NCBI GenBank assembly: GCA_000403255.2
Contig: KE159582.1
Span: forward strand, 174,724-238,723
Direction of reading: 5' to 3'
Source of the DNA: Lachnospiraceae bacterium 3-1
GTDB lineage: Bacteria; Bacillota; Clostridia; Lachnospirales; Lachnospiraceae
DNA: 64,000 nt
The position numbers and the translations under genes are program-made. Positions within the stretch are counted from its first letter, which is position 1; each line of letters opens with the position of its first letter. A model generated the notes under the pieces. That model saw only the letters and a program-made list of their open reading frames with translations. It did not search any database and had not been told where the DNA came from. Positions 1 to 6,934 of this stretch are shown in pieces.

Positions 1-54
1 TGTGAGATTTTGGGAAACTGGAACTATGTAATCAAACCCAGAAGGTAATTGTCA

Positions 55-425
55 ATGGATGAAAGTGTAAATTTATTTTTGCACAATTCCTTATTTTGAA
101 AAATTCCCTGCCCCTGCTGCACAAACCCTGTTCCTTTTAGTTCTATCCATACTTGCATTGGAATTAGCACATTCCATCCGCTTTCTTTACAGACATTTTT
201 TGTCCGGCATTACTGAGAAGTCCCTGAATGCTTTTTATTATGCCTGCTCTTATGCAAAAGTGGATTATTCAGGCTTTATGAACATTACCGCATCCATGAC
301 TATAAAGCTGATCCCGGAGTCTCTGCGCCCACAGCCTGTTTTTCTGTGTATTGACGATACTATGGCGCCAATGTTCGGAAAAAAGTTTGACAATGTATTA
401 CTACGGCTATTAAAAATCAATGTTT
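55..425 (+). pseudogene. 5' remnant of an IS4-like DDE transposase
   Basis: The start MDESVNLFLHNSL resembles the N-terminus of the IS4-type transposases common in Lachnospiraceae. The frame shifts at about position 94 and continues as FEKFPAPAAQTLFLLVLSIL. A conserved segment FLCIDDTMAPMFGKKFD follows, which carries the first catalytic Asp of this family. The reading then runs straight into the end of an oppositely oriented IS630 remnant near 425, so the DDE core and C-terminus are missing. A frameshift plus truncation make it non-functional. The family is assigned from remembered sequence; the exact IS name is unknown. Confidence 0.75.
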
Positions 426-986
426 TTAACAGCCATAGTCTTGAATATATTTCAACTTTTTATGTTGAAAAAAACAGGATACCCTTTCACTGTGTTTTTG
501 TAAATAATGCATAAACCGCTCTGTTTTGCTGCAGATCTGTTCTTTGGTGTGCGGAATCATCCCGCTGTGTATGTTCTGTTTCAGATTATTGTTCAAATAT
601 TCATCTGGATTGATTTCAGGGGAATAAGGTGAAGTGACAAATAATTCTATTTCATCCTTATGCTCTGACAACCATTCTGCAACTATCCTTCCATGATGGA
701 CTTTAAGATTGTTAACGATAAACAAGACTTTCCTGTCCGTGTCTTGTACAAGTCGTTCCATAAAGTCTATAAAACGCTGCTGGGTCATGTTCTCATCATA
801 GCAGAGGAAATGGCAGGTTCCCTGATTACTAATAGCTGAAACCATATTGATCTTTTCCATTTTGGAGAAAGATGGCACGGCTGGCGTCTGTCCCTTTGGT
901 GCAAATCCTTTAACATGGTATGCCTGATTATTTATTCAGGTCTCATCTCCCCAAAAGATTACATTTAGTAAATTAATTTTTTCCAT
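426..986 (-). pseudogene. IS630-family transposase C-terminal remnant
   Basis: Read on the minus strand from 986, the protein contains FWGDET, QAYHVKGFAPKGQTP, then SPYSPEINPDEYLNN, which are hallmarks of the IS630 DDE domain. Two lesions are visible. An in-frame TGA at 936-938 follows GDET, where the family has Gly. The second catalytic Asp of the expected VDNL motif is Asn (VNNL, codon 711-713). The N-terminal helix-turn-helix half is absent. The element seems to have landed in the IS4-like transposase on one side and in blaR1 on the other, so it sits at a rearrangement junction. It cannot encode an active transposase. Confidence 0.85.
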
Positions 987-1029
987 AGCTCAATTATACC
1001 AGAAAACCATGTTGATGACCAGAAAAACA

Positions 1030-1104
1030 TTATATTTTAACGGCCAAAGTAATACCACTGATAAATACATTGCATATGAAAAAGCGTATCATAAAATCAA
1101 TCAC
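1030..1104 (-). pseudogene. 5' stub of a BlaR1/M56-type sensor gene
   Basis: A GTG codon lies 1 nt after the blaI stop. It opens a 24-codon reading, VIDFMIRFFICNVFISGITL, and then hits TAA at 1030-1032. This matches the first membrane helix of M56 BlaR1-family antirepressors, which normally follow blaI in the same operon. Everything beyond this stub has been replaced by the IS630 remnant, so the sensor/protease half of the pair is lost. The identification rests on context and about 20 residues only. Confidence 0.6.
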
Positions 1105-1105
1105 G

Positions 1106-1492
1106 TTAATTACCACCTTTTTTGTGCCTCTGTGAAAGTAGGGAGCGGAGGGCGTCTATTTCTGCTTCGGATAGTCTGTCATTTTCTATATATGCAGACA
1201 GCATGGCGGTGATATCCCCGTTATAGTATCGTTCCAGAAAAGAGTTGCTTTCTTGACCGATGTATTCGTTTTCTTTCACGACTGGGGTGTAAACAAACAC
1301 TCGGCTCTGTTTTTCATAAGTCAGAGCGCCTTTGGTCACAAGGCGTTTGATTAAAGTCTGTATCGTTTTTGGACTCCAGCTTGTGGTTTGCAATAATTTA
1401 TCAGTTATTTCATTGGTGCTGATCGGCGCATGTTTCCATACGATTTTCATAACTTCGAATTCAGCTTCAGAAATTTGTGGCAAATTACTCAT
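1106..1492 (-). CDS. blaI: BlaI/MecI/CopY-family repressor
   Basis: This 128-residue winged-helix repressor starts MSNLPQISEAEFEVMKIVW and contains WSPKTIQTLIKRLVTKGAL, the recognition-helix region of the BlaI/MecI family. Family members repress beta-lactam or cell-wall-stress genes and are inactivated by cleavage through a membrane BlaR1 protease. The length is normal for the family. The expected blaR1 partner is reduced to a 24-codon stub immediately downstream, so induction by proteolysis may no longer work. The gene has its own promoter overlapping the end of the upstream merR-type gene. The regulated target cannot be told from this window. Confidence 0.9.
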   Translation of the reverse strand: MSNLPQISEAEFEVMKIVWKHAPISTNEITDKLLQTTSWSPKTIQTLIKRLVTKGALTYEKQSRVFVYTPVVKENEYIGQESNSFLERYYNGDITAMLSAYIENDRLSEAEIDALRSLLSQRHKKGGN

Positions 1493-1520
1493 TCATATCT
1501 TTCCTTAATTCTTATATGTG

Positions 1521-1559
1521 TAATAAATTTGTTATAGACGTTATTTATCTGGTTGTCAA
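1521..1559 (-). promoter_or_regulatory. blaI promoter with overlapping AT-rich operator
   Basis: On the minus strand TTGACA (1554-1559), a 17-nt spacer and TATAAC (1531-1536) form a good sigma-A promoter. A near-palindrome TAACAAATTTATTA (1521-1534) overlaps the -10, which suits autorepression by BlaI. The -35 box overlaps the stop codon of the upstream regulator gene. Confidence 0.6.
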
Positions 1560-2371
1560 TTAATGGGAATTTGAATTTGCACAATATAATCCTCAATCTG
1601 GTCAATCACATTTTCATTGATTCCCATCTCATAGGAAAATTCATGAAGTTTTAAATTATGTTTTTCAGCAAATGCAAAAATTTCTTCATACCGCTGAGGT
1701 ATTTTTTCCCAATCTCCTTTGTGAAAGGCTCTCAGATATTTTCCGCTGGGAGGTACGTGGAGTCCAGGCTGATAGGTAAGAAAAGGGATTTCAATAAAAA
1801 GCTTGGTATAATCTTCATAATGACCAGCAAGCAGGCTGGAAACAGGAATCATAGAGCCATAGGAGGCATGGTGTAGGCGGCCTAGATGATATTTTTCTGT
1901 TTCGGCTGTGATAAGCTCCACTTCATCTTCAAAGGAGGTTTTGGGATTCACATCAACAGTGATTAGGCAGCGTTTCTTTTGCTCTATGATACTGATTTCA
2001 GACAAGTCCATAGTCAGCAGGGTAGACATATTTTGATGATGTGTGCAAAGGGTTGACCGGACTGCCTGTAGATGAGTAAGCTGTAGATCGAGAGCTGTGA
2101 TTTTATCATCTAAAAGGGATTTTAAGTTTTCAGCAGAACGGTTTTTCATAAAATTTTGTATTTCATGAATGGAAACATCTAGTTCACGAAGCAGAAGAAT
2201 GGTTTCTAAAATGGGACTTTGATAGTAGCTATAGTAACGGTATCCGTTTTCCTCATTGATGAAAGCAGGCAAAAATAACCCGATTTCATCGTACCACATG
2301 AGAGTTTTCTTATTAATTCCATGCATGGCGGCAAATTGGCCAATGGTAAGAAGTTTACTTTTTTTATTCAT
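1556..2371 (-). CDS. MerR-family regulator with effector-binding domain
   Basis: This 271-residue protein has an N-terminal MerR winged helix (residues about 8-75: LTIGQFAAMHGINKKTLMWY, then ENGYRYYS). A dimerisation coiled coil follows (about 80-120), then a GyrI-like ligand-binding domain to the C-terminus. Proteins of this BltR/BmrR-like layout sense lipophilic or cationic drugs and activate an exporter. It is divergent from a MATE efflux gene 107 bp away, and the promoter between them has the 19-bp spacer typical of MerR targets. The ATG has an AGAGGA ribosome site. The ligand is unknown. Confidence 0.88.
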   Translation of the reverse strand: MNKKSKLLTIGQFAAMHGINKKTLMWYDEIGLFLPAFINEENGYRYYSYYQSPILETILLLRELDVSIHEIQNFMKNRSAENLKSLLDDKITALDLQLTHLQAVRSTLCTHHQNMSTLLTMDLSEISIIEQKKRCLITVDVNPKTSFEDEVELITAETEKYHLGRLHHASYGSMIPVSSLLAGHYEDYTKLFIEIPFLTYQPGLHVPPSGKYLRAFHKGDWEKIPQRYEEIFAFAEKHNLKLHEFSYEMGINENVIDQIEDYIVQIQIPIN

Positions 2372-2403
2372 GTTATTTTCCTCTATAAATTTTTAATCTT
2401 GTA

Positions 2404-2434
2404 TTGACTGTACAGTTACTGTATGGTTTATGAT
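2404..2434 (+). promoter_or_regulatory. MerR-type promoter with operator dyad for the MATE gene
   Basis: TTGACT (2404-2409) and TATGAT (2429-2434) are separated by 19 bp, the overlong spacer used by MerR-activated promoters. The dyad TACAGT-T-ACTGTA (2411-2423) lies within the spacer close to its centre, as expected for a MerR dimer that untwists the promoter. Confidence 0.75.
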
Positions 2435-2478
2435 ACTTGATACAGGAAGAAAAAACAAGGTGATTGGAGGAAAAATTT

Positions 2479-3810
2479 ATGGAAAACCAAAATGTATATG
2501 AAAAACCTGTAACCCTTCAAAATATTTTTAAGTTCGCTGTTCCGACCATTGCTATGACCGTGTTTATGTCTTTTTACACAATGGTGGATGGCTTGTTTGT
2601 TTCGAATCTAATCGGCGCCAATGCACTTTCAGCTATCAATCTGACAGCGCCTGTGATCCAACTGGTTACGGCGATTTCTACCATGCTTGCCACAGGAGGC
2701 AGTGCGGTTATTATGAAAAAGATGGGAGAGCATAAAAGGGATGAAGCCAAGGAAGATTTTACGTTTCTGATTTTGGTGAATGTCTTTGTGGGGATTGTGA
2801 TGTGTACAGCCGGGTATCTGGCGATGGACCACATTTTTGCTGGAATGAGCCTTTCTGCAGAAGTAGAAGGATACTGTGTGGAATATTTAAGCCGCTATTT
2901 GGTGTTTACCATACCAATTCTTTTGATGAATAATTTTACTCTTTATATGATTGCCAGCGAAAAAGCAAACCTTTCTTTGCTCTGCTCAGTGACAGGCGGT
3001 GTTTTGAATATGGCGTTGGATTATGTATTGATTGCCTGGTTTGATATGGGAATCAGCGGTGCAGCCATTGCAACTGGTCTTGGGTATTCTGTGACAGCAG
3101 TTGTAGGCTTGTTTGTATTTAGCCAGAAAAAGAGCCTGCTGCATTTTAAGAAGCCGTCCTTTCGGTTGGTAGTTCTTGCGAGTGCGGCCACAAACGGATG
3201 CTCGGAAATGGCAACTGCTCTGGTTACGGGAATTATTACAATGATGTTTAACTGGACTATGCTCCATTATGTAGGGGAAGACGGAGTTGCAGCCGTTACC
3301 ATCATCATGTATGTGCTGATGTTTGCAAGCTCTCTTTACACAGGATATTCTTATGGGGTGGCTCCCATGATGAGTTTTTACTATGGACAACAAAATCATG
3401 AAAAATTAAAAAAGCTGGTTGCAGTGAGCTTTAAAGTGATTACAGTTATCTCTGTAGTTACCGTAGCGGCGTCTTTTTTATTGACGAGACCATTGGTGTC
3501 GGTATTTGCCCGTCCAGATCATCCCGTTTATGATTTGGCGGTAACAGGAAATAGGATCTGCACGATCGCATTATTTTTTATCGGGTTTAATATTTTTGCC
3601 AGTGGGATGTTTACAGCATTATCCAACGGGATTGTTTCAGCTATTCTTGCATTTTCCAGATCCTTTGTATTTATGTTGATTACGATGATTGTGCTTCCCT
3701 TGCTCTTGGGAGTAAATGGTATCTGGCTTGCAACTCCAGCAGCGGAACTAATGGCGCTTGTGTTGTCCTTATTTATGTTTTTGAAGCATAGAAAGAGGTA
3801 TGGTTTATGA
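2479..3810 (+). CDS. MATE-family multidrug efflux transporter
   Basis: This 443-residue polytopic membrane protein has two six-helix halves typical of MATE exporters. The first half contains NIFKFAVPTIAMTVF and VDGLFVSNLIGANALSAINL, and the later half NIFASGMFTALSNGIVSAIL. It most resembles the MepA subgroup, which exports cationic drugs in exchange for Na+ or H+. ATG 2479 is chosen because GGAGG at 2466-2470 is correctly spaced; an upstream in-frame TTG has no ribosome site. The divergent MerR regulator and its long-spacer promoter suggest drug-inducible expression. The stop overlaps the next ORF by 4 nt (ATGA). Confidence 0.92.
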   Translation: MENQNVYEKPVTLQNIFKFAVPTIAMTVFMSFYTMVDGLFVSNLIGANALSAINLTAPVIQLVTAISTMLATGGSAVIMKKMGEHKRDEAKEDFTFLILVNVFVGIVMCTAGYLAMDHIFAGMSLSAEVEGYCVEYLSRYLVFTIPILLMNNFTLYMIASEKANLSLLCSVTGGVLNMALDYVLIAWFDMGISGAAIATGLGYSVTAVVGLFVFSQKKSLLHFKKPSFRLVVLASAATNGCSEMATALVTGIITMMFNWTMLHYVGEDGVAAVTIIMYVLMFASSLYTGYSYGVAPMMSFYYGQQNHEKLKKLVAVSFKVITVISVVTVAASFLLTRPLVSVFARPDHPVYDLAVTGNRICTIALFFIGFNIFASGMFTALSNGIVSAILAFSRSFVFMLITMIVLPLLLGVNGIWLATPAAELMALVLSLFMFLKHRKRYGL

Positions 3811-4391
3811 AAAAAATCAAAAAAGTATTGAGCCTGTTGCGGATCAATTGGCGGACAATGGCAGAATTTGAGATTTTATATAAATTTCTGTCTTTGTGTA
3901 TATTTACACCAGTTTTTTTGGGGATTTTTCAAGGCATTATGAAAATAACAGGATATGAATATTTGACGATAGAAAATATTTTGTCCTTTTTATGGAATCC
4001 TCTTACCCTTGCGGCGCTTCTGGTCCTGCTTATCTGCATGGCTGTTTATGCTATGATAGACATCGGGGCAGTAATTTTCCTGTTAGATCAGTCTTATCAG
4101 GGGGAGAAGGCGGATTTGACCCAGACTGTGAGATATGCTCAAAGGCTTTCGGCAGCAGATCATTTCAGCATAGAGGCTTCTAGTATTACAGAAAAAATAG
4201 TATCTGATGTTCATAATGGGGGGAAGGAGATTTATGGATGGACAGTAAATACGGAGGAAAGCATTAACCGCATGATAGATTTAAATGTGGATAATATTAT
4301 TACAGATCACGTTACTCTTGCGAAAGAGTGCATTTATCTGAGCAAAACCAGCGATGTGATTTCAGAGTATGTGAAGTGGTTATGGAAATAG
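3807..4391 (+). pseudogene. Internally deleted GDPD membrane phosphodiesterase
   Basis: The N-terminal half (residues 1-about 110) has two hydrophobic segments (28-46 and 66-93) and YAMIDIGAVIFLLDQSYQG. It resembles the membrane domain that precedes glycerophosphodiester phosphodiesterases. From about residue 118 the sequence jumps to the end of a GDPD barrel: SITEKIVSDVHNGGKEIYGW, TVNTEESINRMIDLNVDNII, TDH. The catalytic His, Glu and Asp motifs of the barrel are absent, and full-length relatives are around 600 residues. An in-frame deletion inside one gene explains this best. The product would be a membrane stub without enzyme activity. It is translationally coupled to the MATE gene. Confidence 0.75.
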
Positions 4392-4456
4392 TGATGTGAT
4401 TGTGGTATGATATTAGAAAGGTGAGTTAGGCGGAATCCAAAATGGGAGGTACCTTC

Positions 4457-5701
4457 ATGGATAAAGTGAGAGAATTTACGGAAAGGGAAGTGGAGCATTA
4501 TGTGAAAAAACACGGTTTGTTTCCAGAAGATGCAAAACTAAATATTAGGAATATTGTTTTTGGGAGAGAGGATACGGAAGGACTGGTGAACCTGATTTAT
4601 CGGGTGGAGGATGTTCAAAGTGGAAAAACTTTGATCTTCAAACAGGTGATGCCCTACGTACTGGCATTACTCAAGCATGAAGGTGTGCTGCGTCCCACAG
4701 GCAAAGGACGTACGGCCAAAGAGGTTCAGGCCATGGTTCTGATGGATGTGATTTACAGTGGTATTACGCCAAAGGTGTATTTTCAGGATACCAGCCAGGG
4801 AATCATCTGTATGGAGGATTTGAGCCATCTGAAAAATATGAGGTTTCAACTGGCAGATATGCAGAAGTTTCCTGATTTTGGGATACGCATTGGAGCGTTT
4901 TTGGCTGAAATGCTATTTTTTACTTCAGATTTGTACCTGGATGCCCAGACAAAATGGCAGTGGGAGCAGATTTTTGATGCACAGGAGGCCAAAAAGCTGC
5001 TGGTAGATTTGCTTTTTCAAGAAAGCTGCGCACTGTTTGATACCAGCCGAACCTTTGAAAGGGATGCCCGTGGAACGCATCGGCGCATTGCCAATAATCA
5101 AAGGTTAAAATTGCTGGTTTATGACATGGGCAGGCGATTCTATGAAGGAAAGCAGTGCATTTGCCATACCGATTTACATACAGGAAATATTATGATTGGT
5201 CCTGATGAAACACGCTTGATTGATTGTGAATATGGTGGTTATTCCGCATTTTTTGGAGATTTGGGGCGGATAGCTGGAAGCTTCATTGTCAATTATGTCT
5301 CCTGGCTGGGAATGCCGGAAGCTGCCTACGAATCACGCCTTAAGATGCAGCAATATGACCTTACTATGATTTGCGGCCTGTTCGATGGATGCCTGGAAAT
5401 GTTAAAGCGTCTGTTTGCAAAATATCGTCCGAAACGGCCTGCATTGCGAAGAATCGATCCAGAAGCGTATTTTATGTCTTTCTTTTATGACAGTGTTCGT
5501 TGCGCTGCATTGACTGCTGCATGCAGGACGCCTACCGATTGGGCCCGGCCTTATGAAATTGCCCGTATCAAACAAGCAGATGATTTGGGGCTTGTTCAAA
5601 AACGTGCGTTGGAAATTGCAGAATATACGTTGGAGCATGCCGAAGAATTTTGCTGTATTCAGGATTTTTGCAGTCTTATTCAATGCTGTGCTGGCATTTA
5701 A
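4457..5701 (+). CDS. MTR kinase-like phosphotransferase (APH/choline kinase fold)
   Basis: This 414-residue kinase-fold protein has the APH-type catalytic loop HTDLHTGNIMIG, then a metal-binding LIDCEYGGYSAFFGDLGR, which together resemble S-methyl-5-thioribose kinase (MtnK). MtnK phosphorylates methylthioribose in methionine salvage. No other salvage gene (mtnA, mtnN, aldolase) is nearby, so the substrate may differ. The ATG at 4457 has GGAGGT at 4445-4450; an upstream in-frame ATG at 4442 lacks a ribosome site. A TATGAT -10-like box lies at about 4405-4410. The family is fairly sure, the substrate less so. Confidence 0.75.
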   Translation: MDKVREFTEREVEHYVKKHGLFPEDAKLNIRNIVFGREDTEGLVNLIYRVEDVQSGKTLIFKQVMPYVLALLKHEGVLRPTGKGRTAKEVQAMVLMDVIYSGITPKVYFQDTSQGIICMEDLSHLKNMRFQLADMQKFPDFGIRIGAFLAEMLFFTSDLYLDAQTKWQWEQIFDAQEAKKLLVDLLFQESCALFDTSRTFERDARGTHRRIANNQRLKLLVYDMGRRFYEGKQCICHTDLHTGNIMIGPDETRLIDCEYGGYSAFFGDLGRIAGSFIVNYVSWLGMPEAAYESRLKMQQYDLTMICGLFDGCLEMLKRLFAKYRPKRPALRRIDPEAYFMSFFYDSVRCAALTAACRTPTDWARPYEIARIKQADDLGLVQKRALEIAEYTLEHAEEFCCIQDFCSLIQCCAGI

Positions 5702-5750
5702 CTGTCACGTTATTATTAAATAATCGAAAAACGGATATTATGAATTTCAG

Positions 5751-6180
5751 GTACTGCCTGTAAAGATGCAGGAGACAGAGTATATCCGGGTGGAATATTC
5801 CAATAATAAGAATTTTAAAAACAGTGGGAGCTTTTGCATATGAGGCCAAAGCAGCAGGGGATACGATTTTACAGTCTGTGCGTGCAGGAGATGTCCATAC
5901 CACCAAGGGATATCACAGGTATCAGGCGGCAAAGAATGCAGATGGTTATATGATTTACCGTTCTGAGAAGAAAAACAGCGGTTATCGTCTGCTTGCCACT
6001 ACTACAAAAACGATTTACCGGGATAATACGACAAAATCCCGTAAAACCTATTATTATAAAATTGTCTCTTATTGCACCAATGAAAGCGGGGCAAGAGTCT
6101 ATTCTAAAGACACAGCGCCTGTTAAGATAACCATAAAAAAAGAAAATATATCTGTGCTGGATTTGATGCTGGAGCAGTAA
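5751..6180 (+). pseudogene. Decayed surface protein, fibronectin III-like fragment
   Basis: The downstream part (from 5824) reads AKNADGYMIYRSEKKNSGYR, then TIYRDNTTKSRKTYYYKIVS, the tail of an Fn3-like repeat as found in clostridial cell-wall proteins. The preceding strand of such a repeat, EYIRVEYSNNKNFKNS, is present about 50 nt upstream in another frame that ends at TGA 5841-5843, so a frameshift lies near 5820-5840. There is no signal peptide, start codon or ribosome site at the 5' end. It is the 3' remnant of a larger secreted protein. Confidence 0.65.
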
Positions 6181-6231
6181 ATTAGTACAACCAATTGTTT
6201 ATTTTTAAGTGATTTTAGAGGAGGATTTCAT

Positions 6232-6801
6232 ATGAGTGACGAGAACAATATGTTTGAAAACAATTCACAAGAACAGGATTCACAGACAGGGTATGGCCAA
6301 TCACAGGGTTATCATTCCCAACAAAATTATGGTCAATCACCGGGCTATGATTCCCAGCAAAATTATAACCAACAGGGTTATGGTCAGCGGGATTACAATC
6401 AGCAGCAAGGGTATGGACAGCAGAACTATAGCCAGCAGCAAGGGTATAGTCAACAGAACTATAACCAGCAGAATTATCAGAACTATCCCTATCAGGGCCC
6501 AGATTATACACCGCCCAGTTCAGGTTTTGGAATTGCGTCCATGGTTTGTGGAATTATCGCCTTGATTACTTGCTGTGTTTGGTGCACTTGCGCTCCCTTG
6601 GCAGTGATATCCATTGTGTTTGGTATTTTACAGATTCGGAAAGGCAATGCAAAGGGAATGGCGATTGCAGGCATTGTATGTTCTTCCATTGGGTTGATTC
6701 TATTGATTACCCTTACGGTATGGGGCAACTATATTCAAAGTTCTGGGTTGTATAATGAATTCATACAGGAATATATGTATCAAATGCAGCAGTTAGATTG
6801 A
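6232..6801 (+). CDS. Membrane protein with Q/Y/N/G-rich prion-like N-terminus (DUF4190-like)
   Basis: Residues about 1-90 are almost entirely Gln, Tyr, Asn, Gly and Ser, built from repeats such as QQGYGQQNYSQQQGYSQQNY. Two transmembrane segments follow: FGIASMVCGIIALITCCVWC with its continuation (about 98-130), and GMAIAGIVCSSIGLILLITL (about 142-165). A short tail ends the protein. The membrane half is DUF4190-like (small, often phosphoprotein-associated in Firmicutes and Actinobacteria). The tail repeat looks like eukaryotic SYGQ low-complexity domains. GGAGG precedes the ATG. It appears monocistronic with a strong terminator just after it. Function unknown. Confidence 0.8.
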   Translation: MSDENNMFENNSQEQDSQTGYGQSQGYHSQQNYGQSPGYDSQQNYNQQGYGQRDYNQQQGYGQQNYSQQQGYSQQNYNQQNYQNYPYQGPDYTPPSSGFGIASMVCGIIALITCCVWCTCAPLAVISIVFGILQIRKGNAKGMAIAGIVCSSIGLILLITLTVWGNYIQSSGLYNEFIQEYMYQMQQLD

Positions 6802-6838
6802 AAATATAAAAGGGAGATGTTATATTATATTTAGAAGG

Positions 6839-6890
6839 ATTAGGGTGTCAAAGGGGTGCGTCGCGCCAAAAGTGCTTTTGACACCCTAAT
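6839..6890 (+). terminator. Hairpin between the DUF4190-like gene and the helicase
   Basis: Arms ATTAGGGTGTCAAA (6839-6852) and TTTGACACCCTAAT (6877-6890) are perfectly complementary and are followed by TTTT. It should end the upstream transcript. The helicase starts only 44 bp later without a clear promoter, so read-through might feed it. Confidence 0.75.
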
Positions 6891-6934
6891 TTTAGAAATA
6901 AATTGAGCAAATATATATTCAAAGAGGTGATGAT

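Noticed and set aside
1009-1212. 67-codon plus-strand ORF
   Set aside because: Antisense to blaI and the blaR1 stub, no ribosome site.
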